Source of the DNA: Methylophilus sp. 13
Lineage (GTDB): Bacteria > Pseudomonadota > Gammaproteobacteria > Burkholderiales > Methylophilaceae
NCBI RefSeq assembly: GCF_015354335.1
Contig: NZ_JADKYR010000003.1
Location: 496,001-560,000, forward strand
DNA length: 64,000 nt
Direction: 5' to 3'
The notes below the pieces were generated by a model, which worked only from the letters and a program-made list of their open reading frames with translations, was not told where the DNA came from and did not search any database. Both the position numbers and the translations under genes were made by a program. Of this stretch, positions 43,726 to 52,726 are shown in pieces. Numbering within the stretch: the first letter of the stretch is position 1; every line of letters begins with the position of its first letter.

Positions 43726-44004
43726 TTAACTGCAGTTGGGTAGTGACAACAAATTGTCATTCCAAACACCATCCGCATAAGTACGTATGTATGGCGCATG
43801 ATTATCTGGACGAACGACTCCCACATATGCACGCTTCCCGGTTCTTGCATCTACCACATGAAACATATTCGTTTTTTCATCAATACTTTTAATTACATCT
43901 TGAACAGTCCACCTCCAATTTCCTGCCGGATTGCCTATGTGAGTTATGTGCTCGTGCGAGCCATTTTTCGGTTTAGTAATACAAGTCACTTGAACGTCAG
44001 CCAT
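43726..44004 (-). CDS. DUF3892 family protein
   Basis: 92 aa. I recognise DUF3892 from CITKP...HITHIG at the start, W.VQDVIKSI in the middle and the ending YADGVWNDNLLSLPNC. Function unknown. First gene of a short minus-strand cluster that is divergent from the sigma-like operon. Confidence 0.82.
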   Translation of the reverse strand: MADVQVTCITKPKNGSHEHITHIGNPAGNWRWTVQDVIKSIDEKTNMFHVVDARTGKRAYVGVVRPDNHAPYIRTYADGVWNDNLLSLPNCS

Positions 44005-44163
44005 TGCTACTCTCCTGTACTTAGTTAATGATCAGATACAATTGGGTACCATAAGAACAATGGCTCTCATATAATGGTCTTGCAGACATAAGATAAAAAA
44101 TATTTTTCTCATTGTCTGTTTAATAAAAAAAGATAGCCTTTTAGTATTTAGGGAGGGGCAGCC

Positions 44164-44733
44164 TTGATAGAAGCAGAAAATACACACGATGTTTTATCTG
44201 TAATAGAGCTAAAAGAGCTTATTGAGTCAATGTCTGATGCCGAGTGGATGAAACTAGGTAAATCTGCAGACTACTTATCCTGGGGGCTTGGTATAGATGG
44301 TCAGGATCTTTTGAATATAGCCTTTTGCAAAGCCCTGGAAGGGAAACGCAAATGCCGTAAAGGCTTGCCCGTATTGGTTTTTATTTACCGTGCCATGGAA
44401 AGCCTAGTATCTGCTTATTTAAAGAAACGTAAGAGAGACCCGTTAGCGCAGTCTGTAGATTTGGTTATAGAAGATGACCTGCTAGATAGTTTGGACTTAG
44501 AGCCTAACATCGACACTCCTGAGCAAATATTAATTGCCAAAGAGACACTAGAAAAGATTGACGATACCTTGAGTGGTAACGAAACCATTGAAATGGTTTT
44601 CATGGCCCAACTGGATGGATACTCCCCCCAAGAAATTCAAAACCTAGTTGGATTAACCCCAGTCCAATACGCAAGTACTTTAACTTCGATACGTCGTAAA
44701 TTAAATAAAATAGAGAACGAGGAGTCAATATGA
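44164..44733 (+). CDS. Sigma-factor-like protein
   Basis: 189 aa, start TTG 44164 behind AGGGAGGGG. The region around LLNIAFCKALEGKRKCRKGLPVLVFIYRAMESLVSAYLKKRKR resembles sigma region 2, and MVFMAQLDGYSPQEIQNLVGLTPVQYASTLTSIRRKL resembles the region 4 helix-turn-helix. It lacks the full aromatic DNA-melting motif, so it may be a divergent ECF-like sigma factor or just a DNA-binding protein. The stop overlaps the next start (ATGA). Confidence 0.65.
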   Translation: MIEAENTHDVLSVIELKELIESMSDAEWMKLGKSADYLSWGLGIDGQDLLNIAFCKALEGKRKCRKGLPVLVFIYRAMESLVSAYLKKRKRDPLAQSVDLVIEDDLLDSLDLEPNIDTPEQILIAKETLEKIDDTLSGNETIEMVFMAQLDGYSPQEIQNLVGLTPVQYASTLTSIRRKLNKIENEESI

Positions 44734-45143
44734 CAGAGTCTAAAGATCCGCGTGAACAATTAAACTCATTAGCTAAAGCGTTAATTGACGACTTATTTAA
44801 AACTGATGATGCAGAACTGCTTAAAGAAGCCTCAAGCGATAAATCACTAATTCAGGCAGCCACAAATGCCAGGGATAGTTATCAAAAAGCAATTAAGTCT
44901 CTTGGAGAAAAAAGGCTAGAGATTGCTAGGGCTGAAATGAAGCATACTAATATTTTGAAGGAGTTGGTTGTGCCTCGGATAGATATTCAACGTGCACGTC
45001 AAATAATATCCCGACTGTCGGCTGCAAATGATACTCGCCTCACTTTGGCAGCACGTAACCTAAATCATATAAGTGATACAGAGGCTATAGAGTTAGTAAA
45101 TGAACTATTAGAACTAGGTGCAATTAAAAACGACGAGATCTAA
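44730..45143 (+). CDS. Small helical protein of unknown function in sigma/ImmA operon
   Basis: 137 aa, charged and helical throughout (Leu/Glu/Lys-rich, with a SLGEKRLEIARAEMKH coiled-coil-like stretch), no membrane segment. It overlaps the sigma-like gene by 4 nt and is 2 nt from the protease gene. By position it may bind the sigma-like protein and be the target of the protease; there is no sequence evidence for that. Confidence 0.7.
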   Translation: MTESKDPREQLNSLAKALIDDLFKTDDAELLKEASSDKSLIQAATNARDSYQKAIKSLGEKRLEIARAEMKHTNILKELVVPRIDIQRARQIISRLSAANDTRLTLAARNLNHISDTEAIELVNELLELGAIKNDEI

Positions 45144-45145
45144 AC

Positions 45146-45940
45146 ATGATAATCGCTTCCTCAAAAGCCGAACGAAGACTGTTAGAACTCGGTATTCACT
45201 CTCCGAATGAAATAGATTTAGAGGCAATTGCTTGGGATGAGGGTGTACGCGTCCAATATAAGGAATTGATTGGTTGTGAAGCGCGCTTAGTCGGTTATAA
45301 CAATCGGGCGATAGTAACTATTAGAAATCAATCTGACCAAAGAAGGAAACGATTCTCTCTGGCACATGAATTAGGTCATTGGAATTATCATCGAGGTCGA
45401 TCTTTTGAGTGCAGAGTGGATGATTGGATAGAGGGCTATACTGTCAAGCCTGCTGAAGAACGAGAGGCTGACACATATGCATCTGAGCTTCTAATGCCAA
45501 AGTATATGTTTGAACCTGTGGCTAAAAAACTCAAACGTCCAACCTTTGATGGAGTAAAGCAACTTGCTGATGCATTTAATACGAGTATTACGGCCACTGC
45601 CATAAGGTTAGTAAATATCAATGCTTGGCCCTTGGTGCTAGTTTGCCACTCTAAAAATGGTCGTGTATGGTTCAATCGTTCAAAAGATGTTCCTGAAAGA
45701 TGGTTCCCCCAAAAAGAACTTAGCCAGGACTCCATGGCATTTGATCAATTGTTTGCAAATGAAGCTAGGGTTAGGGCTCAAAAAGCTACGGCTGACACAT
45801 GGTTTGATAATCATGAAGCAGAGCGTTACGAAATAATTGAGGATGCAATTAAAATTTCAAACGATAGAGTCCTCAGTCTATTATGGATAGAAAATGACGA
45901 AATGCTAAAGGAAATAAGTTACTCCCGCTTTTATCGCTGA
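45146..45940 (+). CDS. ImmA/IrrE-family metallopeptidase
   Basis: 264 aa zinc protease. HELGH at H74-H78 with EREADTYASELLMP about 30 residues later supplies the third zinc ligand and is standard for ImmA/IrrE. In relatives the protease cuts an XRE-type repressor after a stress signal (ICEBs1 ImmA, Deinococcus IrrE). Here the upstream partners are a sigma-like and a helical protein, not an XRE repressor. Followed by the terminator at 45972. Confidence 0.9.
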   Translation: MIIASSKAERRLLELGIHSPNEIDLEAIAWDEGVRVQYKELIGCEARLVGYNNRAIVTIRNQSDQRRKRFSLAHELGHWNYHRGRSFECRVDDWIEGYTVKPAEEREADTYASELLMPKYMFEPVAKKLKRPTFDGVKQLADAFNTSITATAIRLVNINAWPLVLVCHSKNGRVWFNRSKDVPERWFPQKELSQDSMAFDQLFANEARVRAQKATADTWFDNHEAERYEIIEDAIKISNDRVLSLLWIENDEMLKEISYSRFYR

Positions 45941-45971
45941 TGACTACATCTTGCTTGACTAACACCATCAC

Positions 45972-45996
45972 AAAAAAGGCGCTTGCGCTCCTTTTT
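45972..45996. terminator. Terminator after the ImmA/IrrE gene
   Basis: AAAAAGG (45973-45979) pairs with CCTTTTT (45990-45996) above an imperfect GC-rich inner stem. By position it resembles the nrdJb terminator at 47287-47312 and may be part of the duplicated segment. Confidence 0.55.
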
Positions 45997-45997
45997 A

Positions 45998-46283
45998 TTT
46001 CACCGCACTTACTATCGCCACAATTCAAGCATGTCATGCATCCATCAGAATACTTGCTTTGGTATTAGACTTTTTGCAAAGCTGAGCCCCTTTGGAGAAA
46101 TCTTCATCGTTTGATTCTTCACCTGACTTGGTATGTTTTTCCAAGTATTCGGCTTTTTTTCTCTTCTACCAGTTTTTGCTGGTGTTCGCCTAACCCTGGT
46201 TTTTTCAGCATCCAGATTTCTTGCAGGGGATTTTCTACCACCTAGCCAATCTCAGCCGCCAGGCTGGGCAAAAAATTGGCATC
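45998..46283 (-). pseudogene. Decayed copy of the nrdJb 3' end
   Basis: Matches roughly codons 133-230 of the intact nrdJb at 47316-48008 with frequent substitutions. A one-base deletion and a four-base deletion break the frame, a Cys codon has become Ser, and stops appear (for example at the CTAG near 46243), so it is not functional. Same orientation as the intact gene, separated by dinD. Confidence 0.85.
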
Positions 46284-46372
46284 CCTGGAATTCGGCGATT
46301 AATTAAGCTTATACATCATTTAGTCACTTTAATTTGATTTGAATTTTGTAATTCTCGCAGGTGCCTTTTGGC

Positions 46373-47269
46373 TCAGTCAGTACCCTTACTTCCCATTTTC
46401 TTGCTTACATCACCCAGTAATCCACCAGCCTCACGTTCATCAAGCTCAAGTTTCGGTGTGGCATTTTTTAAACGTTTTTCCACTTCCTTAATATGTTCTG
46501 CCGGCGGTATTTGCTCAGGCGGGGTGCCGCCAATACGCTCAATCGCTTCTCGAACCTCTCTGCCTACTTGCTCATGCGTTTGTATTGCTTTTGCCTGATT
46601 ATTGATGCCATCTCGCGCTAACTTATCACGCGTTTGTGTCATTCGAAATTGGTTTGCAGCCAACTCAGTTGCGTTCATGCGATCTAGAAGGTTTTCTTTG
46701 TCTGGTATTGATTTGCGAGATTTAATCGCTGCGCTGCTTAATCCACCATATAAGCCTTTATAGCCAGCATCATGGAACACGCCAAACATTTTGCTTTGCA
46801 CACCTGCATCTTGTGCTGCCCCTGAAAGCGCTTTGAATTCTTCACTGGTTTGTTTACGCAGTTCTAATCGCTCTAAATCGGCTGTTGCTTGGTCGCTAAG
46901 CTCTTGTTTACGGGCTTGTATGGCAAAGTATTTTTGTGCATGCGCAATTTCAGGTTTACGTGGGTCACCGTTTTGTGCAATTAAGTAGCATGCAAAGCGT
47001 GATAAATGATAGTCTGCGGCTAGTTGAACTGCTCCTTTACCGCCGACGATCGGTTTGCCGGCGCCGGCAAAGTGATAATCTGGATCATTGCCTGAGCTTT
47101 CACTGGATATAATTGCGCGCTTAATTGCATCTTCAAAACGTCTCCACTGGCCGTAGCCAAGCAAATGTTGTAAATCACGTGCACTCCAGTATTCTGCGCC
47201 ATGTTCATTTGTTAGTTTTAGCGCCTCAAAGTCTTTTGGTGCGTCACTAGGCAACAATTTATCTTTCAT
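46373..47269 (-). CDS. dinD: DinD-like DNA damage-inducible protein
   Basis: 298 aa from ATG 47269, preceded by GGGAGC. The N-terminal half has the antirepressor/Bro-like pattern FEALKLTNEHGAEYWSARDLQHLLGYGQWRRFEDAI and DYHLSRFACYLIAQNGDPRKPEIAHAQKYFAIQ; the C-terminal half is helical and charged (KSIPDKENLLDRMNATELAANQFRMTQTR). These are DinD hallmarks: in E. coli DinD inhibits RecA. No LexA box was identified upstream by eye. It lies between the decayed and the intact nrdJb copies. Confidence 0.88.
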   Translation of the reverse strand: MKDKLLPSDAPKDFEALKLTNEHGAEYWSARDLQHLLGYGQWRRFEDAIKRAIISSESSGNDPDYHFAGAGKPIVGGKGAVQLAADYHLSRFACYLIAQNGDPRKPEIAHAQKYFAIQARKQELSDQATADLERLELRKQTSEEFKALSGAAQDAGVQSKMFGVFHDAGYKGLYGGLSSAAIKSRKSIPDKENLLDRMNATELAANQFRMTQTRDKLARDGINNQAKAIQTHEQVGREVREAIERIGGTPPEQIPPAEHIKEVEKRLKNATPKLELDEREAGGLLGDVSKKMGSKGTD

Positions 47270-47286
47270 TTCAGCTCCCATTCGCA

Positions 47287-47312
47287 AAAAAAGAGGCTAT
47301 CGCCTCTTTTTT
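47287..47312. terminator. Terminator of the nrdJ operon
   Basis: AAAAAAGAGGC (47287-47297) pairs perfectly with GCCTCTTTTTT (47302-47312), loop TATC. It is right behind the nrdJb stop and can also serve upstream-directed readthrough. Confidence 0.88.
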
Positions 47313-47315
47313 ACT

Positions 47316-48008
47316 CTAACCACACTTACTATCCCCACAATTCAAGCAAGTCATGCATCCATCCATCAATATGCTTGCTTTGGTATTACACTTTTTGCAG
47401 AGCTGCGCACCTTTTGGGAAGCCTTCGTCGTTTGATTCCTCACCCGATTTGGCGTGTTTTTCCAGGTATTCGGCTTTTTTCTCTTCTACCAGTTTTTGCT
47501 GGTGTTCGTCTAAGCCGGGCTTTTTCAACATGCCGATTTCTTGCAGGTGTTTTTCTACTACCTCACCAATCTCGGCCACCAGACTAGGCACAAACTTGCC
47601 GCCTTTTTTAAAGTAGCCGCCGCTAGGCTCAAATACGCTTTTGAGTTCTTCTACCAAAAAGGTGACATCGCCACCTTTGCGGAACACGGCGGACATGACG
47701 CGGGTGAGCGCGACGATCCACTGGAAGTGCTCCATGTTTTTGGAGTTAATAAAGATCTCAAACGGGCGGCGGTGCTCTTGTGGCGTGCCTTCGTTCATGA
47801 TGACGTCGTTGATGGTGATGTAGAGCGCGTGCTCGGTCACCGGGGTTTTGATCTTGTAGGTGTTACCCACAAGCATATCTGGGCGGCTTAATGGTTCGCC
47901 CATTTGGATAATATTCGTGACAGGCGCTGCTGCGGCCTCGGCTGCTTTTTTGTCTTCATCGGTCACCAGTTTGTAGGCGGTGATTTTTTTGTCGATCTTG
48001 ATTGCCAT
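47316..48008 (-). CDS. nrdJb: NrdJb: class II ribonucleotide reductase C-terminal subunit
   Basis: 230 aa. Contains the TSCPD-like region (PFEIFINSKNMEHFQWIVALTRVMSAVFRKG) and ends in the Cys-rich tail KKCNTKASILMDGCMTCLNCGDSKCG that carries the redox cysteines re-reducing the active site. In Pseudomonas the adenosylcobalamin-dependent enzyme is split into NrdJa and NrdJb; this pair has the same split. GGGAGAA precedes the ATG. Second gene of the operon, 128 nt after nrdJa. Confidence 0.9.
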   Translation of the reverse strand: MAIKIDKKITAYKLVTDEDKKAAEAAAAPVTNIIQMGEPLSRPDMLVGNTYKIKTPVTEHALYITINDVIMNEGTPQEHRRPFEIFINSKNMEHFQWIVALTRVMSAVFRKGGDVTFLVEELKSVFEPSGGYFKKGGKFVPSLVAEIGEVVEKHLQEIGMLKKPGLDEHQQKLVEEKKAEYLEKHAKSGEESNDEGFPKGAQLCKKCNTKASILMDGCMTCLNCGDSKCG

Positions 48009-48136
48009 GTTGTTCTCCCTATTGGAGTATATTCTTTAATAAATCAATCTTCTAACGTGCTCAAATTTTGATGGTTGCCACTACTTTTGACGGGCAAGTT
48101 TTTAGAGCAGCGGACTTTTAATCCGCTTGGCTCTAA

Positions 48137-50302
48137 TTAAAACTTGCCATAATAACCTTCCTTAAAGGCGTCGAATAAGTTGGCGGCGGTGTGGATTTCT
48201 CCGTCATATTCAATCTCTTCGTTACCTTTAGCTTCAATCTCTGTGCCATCTTCGAGCGTAAACTTGTAGGTGGTGCTTTCCAGGTCTTTCTCGGTCACCA
48301 GCACACCCTGGAACGCTTCAGGGTTGAAACGGAAGGTGGTGCACCCTTTGAGGCCTTTGTCATACGCGTAGAGGTAGATGTTTTTAAAGTCTTCAAAGTC
48401 GTAATCGGTAGGCACGTTAATGGTTTTGGAGATGGAGCTATCAATCCATTTTTGCGCGGCGGCCTGAATATCCACGTGCGCTTTTGCCATGATGGTGGAT
48501 GAATCGAGGAAGTAATCTGGCAATTGCTCTTCTGGCTTGTCGCTGAACGGCATGGCATTCGGGTTCACCAGTTCACGGTAAGCCAGCAGCTCGTAGCTGA
48601 ATACATCTACCTTCTCTTTAGACTTTTTGCCTTCACGGATGACGTTACGCGCATAGTGGTGGGCAAAGCTTGGCTCGATACCGTTGCTGGCGTTGTTGGC
48701 CAGGCTCAGTGAAATCGTGCCGGTGGGCGCGATGGAGCTGTGGTGCGTAAAGCGCACACCTTTGGTGGCGATCTGGTTACGCAGGCCTTCCGGGAACTGC
48801 TGCATGTAGCGGCTATATTTACCCAGTAGCACTTTACCGGCCAGTTTCTGGCCGACCTTGATACCATCGGCCGCCATTTCAGGGCGCACGCGCAGCATGT
48901 CGGCGGTGACTTCAAATTTTTCGTCCATGATCGGTGCCGGGCCTTTTTCTTCGGCCAGTTGCACGCCGACTTCCCAGCCGACTTCGGCCATGATGCGGGT
49001 GACTTCTTCAGTGAATTTCACTGAATCTTCATCACCGTATTTCATTTTGAGCATGGTGAGTGTTGAGCCCAGGCCCAAGTAGCCCATGCCGTGACGGCGT
49101 TTGCGGGCGATCTCCTGGCGTTGCTGCTCGAGTGGCAAGCCGTTGATTTCCACCACGTTGTCGAGCATGCGGGTGAACACGGCGACTACTTCGCGGTATT
49201 CGTCCCAGTCAAAATGCGCGTTGTCAGTGAATGGCTCGCGTACAAACTTGGTCAGGTTCACAGAACCCAGCAGGCAGGCACCGTATGGCGGCAATGGCTG
49301 CTCACCGCATGGGTTGGTCGCGCGGATGTTTTCGCAGAACCAGTTGTTGTTCATTTCGTTGACGCGGTCGATCAGGATAAACCCTGGCTCGGCAAAGTCG
49401 TAGGTGGAGGACATGATCACATCCCACAGACGGCGCGCCTTGATGGTTTTGTAAATGCGGCAAGCCACTTTACCAGCATCAGGACCTTCGGTTTTGGTCA
49501 GATATTTGTGCTTGACCGGCCAGTCGCGCCACACCACTTGTGATTCGTCGTTGACGTTGAGGCCGTCAATAATGGCTTCTTTTTCAGTCACGGGGAAGGC
49601 CAAACGCCATTCGGCATCGGCTTTCACCGCTTCCATAAATTCTTTGGTGATGAGGCAGCTCAGGTTGAACTGGCGCAAACGGCCGTTTTCACGCTTGGCT
49701 TTGATAAAGTCAGTCACGTCTGGATGCGAAATATCAAAGGTCGCCATTTGTGCACCACGACGGCCACCGGCGCTGGACACGGTGAAGCACATTTTGTCAT
49801 AGATATCCATAAAGCTTAATGGGCCGGAAGTATAGGCACCGGCACCGGCGACAAATGCGCCTTTTGGACGTAGCGTAGAAAACTCGTAACCAATGCCGCA
49901 ACCGGCTTTGAGCGTCAGGCCAGCTTCGTGCACTTTGCCTAAAATATCGTCCATGCTGTCGGCAATCACGCCAGACACGGTGCAGTTGATGGTAGAGGTG
50001 GCTGGTTTGTGTTCTAACGCGCCCGCATTAGAGGTGATGCGGCCTGCCGGAATCGCACCACGGCGCAACGCCCACAAAAACTTTTCGTGCCATTCATTTT
50101 TCTTTTCTTCGGTGGTCTCGACGTCTGCCAGCGCACGCGCAACGCGGCGATAAGAATCGTCCATGTCCTGATCCACATGTTCGCCCGACTTGGTTTTGAG
50201 ACGGTATTTCTTGTCCCAAATATCGAGTGAGACGGGCTGCACTGGAATCTCCACGGCAACGCCTTCTGACTGGACTTTCTTTTGTTCAACAGCTTTTAAC
50301 AT
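48137..50302 (-). CDS. nrdJa: NrdJa: adenosylcobalamin-dependent ribonucleotide reductase catalytic subunit
   Basis: 721 aa from ATG 50302, chosen because GGGAGAA sits just upstream; the frame extends 29 codons higher without support. It reduces ribonucleoside diphosphates to deoxyribonucleotides with a B12-generated thiyl radical. Seen: INCTVSG (N-terminal redox Cys), NLSCLITKEF, NPCGEQPLPPYGACLLGSVNL with the thiyl-radical Cys, the GLGST and ASNGIEP substrate loops, and APTGTISL. The redox tail is in the separate NrdJb. Regulated by NrdR boxes upstream. Confidence 0.93.
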   Translation of the reverse strand: MLKAVEQKKVQSEGVAVEIPVQPVSLDIWDKKYRLKTKSGEHVDQDMDDSYRRVARALADVETTEEKKNEWHEKFLWALRRGAIPAGRITSNAGALEHKPATSTINCTVSGVIADSMDDILGKVHEAGLTLKAGCGIGYEFSTLRPKGAFVAGAGAYTSGPLSFMDIYDKMCFTVSSAGGRRGAQMATFDISHPDVTDFIKAKRENGRLRQFNLSCLITKEFMEAVKADAEWRLAFPVTEKEAIIDGLNVNDESQVVWRDWPVKHKYLTKTEGPDAGKVACRIYKTIKARRLWDVIMSSTYDFAEPGFILIDRVNEMNNNWFCENIRATNPCGEQPLPPYGACLLGSVNLTKFVREPFTDNAHFDWDEYREVVAVFTRMLDNVVEINGLPLEQQRQEIARKRRHGMGYLGLGSTLTMLKMKYGDEDSVKFTEEVTRIMAEVGWEVGVQLAEEKGPAPIMDEKFEVTADMLRVRPEMAADGIKVGQKLAGKVLLGKYSRYMQQFPEGLRNQIATKGVRFTHHSSIAPTGTISLSLANNASNGIEPSFAHHYARNVIREGKKSKEKVDVFSYELLAYRELVNPNAMPFSDKPEEQLPDYFLDSSTIMAKAHVDIQAAAQKWIDSSISKTINVPTDYDFEDFKNIYLYAYDKGLKGCTTFRFNPEAFQGVLVTEKDLESTTYKFTLEDGTEIEAKGNEEIEYDGEIHTAANLFDAFKEGYYGKF

Positions 50303-50717
50303 CGAGTTCTCCCACACCTTGGTGATTCTTATTGGTTTGACAAACAGGGTTATTACAACTAACATCCGCCACAAGCTTGGCAACGGCATGGGGCGGGATG
50401 CGTTTTGGAACGGGGCCAGGATATGACAAGCTTTGTTGTGTATTTATGCGGCTTGCCCGGCCTGCACATCGACATGGGTGCGGGCCCTGACCAAACACAA
50501 TATCTTGTGTTGCTGGCGATAATTTATGCCTATAGCTAGTTGCCGTCAACCGATTTTTTGCGCTTTTTTTGATGCTTTTTTTCGTGCAACATCTTGCATT
50601 TTTTTAAGCGTGATAGAAACAGGCGCTACGGCATAGGTGAGTCATCACTCACCTGCTTTTGCCGGTGTCGGCAATACGCAACAGGTCAGTGTTGGGCAAA
50701 TATGCGAAAATACCGCC
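50303..50717. other. Divergent region between nrdJ and waaA
   Basis: Contains the nrdJ promoter and a leader of about 210 nt before nrdJa. No cobalamin riboswitch B12 box was seen. Nothing convincing was picked for waaA, whose ATG is at 50718. Confidence 0.5.
50495..50549 (-). promoter_or_regulatory. nrdJ promoter with two NrdR boxes
   Basis: On the minus strand TTGACG (50549-50544), 17-bp spacer, TAAATT (50526-50521). NrdR box 1, 50527-50542, has a CTAGCTATAG core and fills the spacer; box 2, 50495-50510, reads ACACAAGATATTGTGT on the minus strand. The starts are 32 bp apart, that is three helical turns, the arrangement known for NrdR. ATP/dATP-dependent repression is expected. Confidence 0.85.
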
Positions 50718-51983
50718 ATGCCTAGATTTGTCTACACCCTGCTCATGACCGTGGTCGCCGTTCTGCTGCCGCTCAAGCTGTTCTGGCGCGGCCTCAAGCA
50801 GCCGGAATACCGCCAGCATGTGGCTGAGCGCTACGGCTTTTACCGCCAATCGGTGCAAAGCCCCCTGATCTGGGTGCATTGTGTCTCGGTGGGCGAAACT
50901 CGTGCCACTCAACCGCTGATTCACGCCTTGCTGAGCACCTATCCGCAACACCAGCTGCTGATCACGCACGGCACGCCAACCGGCCGCGCGACCAGCAGCC
51001 AGTTATTCAGCGCCGAGATTGCCAGTGGCCGTGTCCTGCAAGCCTACCTGCCGGTAGACACGCCCGGCGCAGCCAGGCGCTTTCTCACCCACTTTAAGCC
51101 GGTATTCGGCGTGCTGATGGAAACCGAGCTCTGGTTTCATTTAATTGACCAGGCCTGCCGCCAGCACATCCCCATGGCCTTGCTCAGCGCCCGCCTCTCG
51201 GAAAAATCCGCGCGTGGCTATGCCAAACTCGGCAGCCTCACCCGCCAGGGCTTGCAGCAACTCGCCCTCATCGCCGCCCAAACCCAGGCCGATGCCGAAC
51301 GCCTGCACACCCTGGGCGCCGCCCAACCGATGATTTGCGGCAACCTCAAGTTTGATGTCACGCCCCCCGCAGACAGCACCGACAAAGGAACAGCCTTGCG
51401 CCAGCAACTAGGCCCTCACCGCACGGTATGCATGGCCGCCAGCACGCGCGAAGGCGAAGAATCGCTGATTCTCGACGCCGTGCAAGGCCTAAATGTGCTC
51501 ACCCTGCTGGTGCCCCGCCATCCACAACGCTTTGCCGAGGTGGAGGCGCTGCTCAAAGCCCGTGGCTTGCGCTATGTGTTGCGCACCGAACTGGTCCAAC
51601 CCTTGCCTGCCGATGTGCAAGTCGTGCTGGGCAACAGCATGGGCGAAATGTATACCTATTACGCCGCCAGCGACTTTGCCGTGATGGGCGGCAGCCTGCA
51701 GCCGCTGGGCGGGCAAAACCTGATTGAAGCCGCCGCCATGGGCGTGCCGACCATACTGGGACCGCATATGTTTAATTTTGCGCAAGTGGCGCAAGCGGCG
51801 GTCATGGCGGATGCGGCGGTACAGCTAAAGGATGTAAGTGAGTTGCATGGGATGATTGCGGCACTGGCAGCGGATAAAGTGAAAGTGCGTACGATGGCGG
51901 AAGCAGCGAAGGGGTTTACCTTGCAGCATAGAGGGACAACGGAAAGGTTGATGGCGGCGATCGCGCCGTTATTGAAAAGGTGA
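50718..51983 (+). CDS. waaA: WaaA: Kdo transferase
   Basis: 421 aa from ATG 50718. Inner-membrane-associated glycosyltransferase adding Kdo sugars to lipid IVA in lipopolysaccharide assembly. Seen: N-terminal membrane helix (VYTLLMTVVAVLLPLKLF), HCVSVGETRATQPLI, METELWFHLI, GNLKFDV, AASTREGEE and the C-terminal VMGGSLQPLGGQNLIEAAAMGVPTILGPHMFNF block that binds CMP-Kdo. An upstream in-frame GTG at 50637 lacks support. Confidence 0.94.
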   Translation: MPRFVYTLLMTVVAVLLPLKLFWRGLKQPEYRQHVAERYGFYRQSVQSPLIWVHCVSVGETRATQPLIHALLSTYPQHQLLITHGTPTGRATSSQLFSAEIASGRVLQAYLPVDTPGAARRFLTHFKPVFGVLMETELWFHLIDQACRQHIPMALLSARLSEKSARGYAKLGSLTRQGLQQLALIAAQTQADAERLHTLGAAQPMICGNLKFDVTPPADSTDKGTALRQQLGPHRTVCMAASTREGEESLILDAVQGLNVLTLLVPRHPQRFAEVEALLKARGLRYVLRTELVQPLPADVQVVLGNSMGEMYTYYAASDFAVMGGSLQPLGGQNLIEAAAMGVPTILGPHMFNFAQVAQAAVMADAAVQLKDVSELHGMIAALAADKVKVRTMAEAAKGFTLQHRGTTERLMAAIAPLLKR

Positions 51984-52025
51984 TTTTTAGGCAAATAGTA
52001 GATCACATCGTTTAAGCCACATTTT

Positions 52026-52605
52026 ATTTCGCCCGTAGGCGAGTTACTTTCTGTTGCTTGCCCCACAGAAAGTAACCAAAGAAGAGGGCACCCAGCCATC
52101 ACGGCCTAAAGGCTCCCTTGATTTCATTACTCGTCAGTCGCGGTTGCAGAACTCAACCTGGCAGCTTACACAACCCGTAAGCTGCTGCGGGATTCAAACA
52201 AGCTGCAACCTTATTCCGCCTGCCAAGCAATGAAATCAAGCGTGATGGGATGGGATTCATCTCGCCAAACGCTCACTGTTGAAGCTTGGACCGTTCAAAA
52301 ACTCAAATTCGTTCTTTAATTCACAAAAGGTGGCGCTCACGGATTTTTCGGGCCCCTATCTGCCGCGCCGAGTAGCGCAGGCAAAACAAGAATAAAGGGA
52401 GCGACTGTTCGAGTCCCGCAGCAGCTCACGTATTTTGTGAGCCGCCAGGTCGAGTTTCGTGACCGCTTGTCCTAAGTCCAGCAAAGCAGCGGACGAAAGT
52501 CCTAAACTGAGCAACGCAGGGAACAAGCGGAAGCTGGGGTGCATTTCTTTTGGTGACTTTATCTTTGGGCAAGCAAAGAAAAGTCACTCGCCTAGAGGCG
52601 AAAAA
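52026..52605. repeat. Hairpin-rich non-coding block with inverted ends
   Basis: No gene is supported. The left end (52026-52090) and the right end (52537-52605) are imperfect inverted copies of each other, sharing cores such as GGCGAGT and TTGCTTGCCC. Each end folds on itself: 52043-52054 with 52065-52076 (12 bp perfect), and 52553-52560 with 52580-52587. Inside are GCAGCTTAC/GTAAGCTGC at 52161-52185, GCTCAC/GTGAGC near 52424-52442 and CCGCTTGT facing ACAAGCGG near 52463-52530. Confidence 0.6.
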
Positions 52606-52726
52606 GACCATTCCATACGACAAGAAATCATCCGCGTGGGCATGCATGCCCACCCTACCTCCTAAGAGTCTCATTTTGAGCTAATCAGCGGCCTGCCAAT
52701 CCATATCATGACCTTTTAAACCCAAC

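Noticed and set aside
46143..46283. Treating the nrdJb-like segment as an independent small gene
   Set aside because: Frame broken by deletions and stops; it is a decayed copy.
50303..50494. Cobalamin riboswitch before nrdJa
   Set aside because: No B12-box-like motif and the leader is only about 210 nt; NrdR boxes explain regulation.
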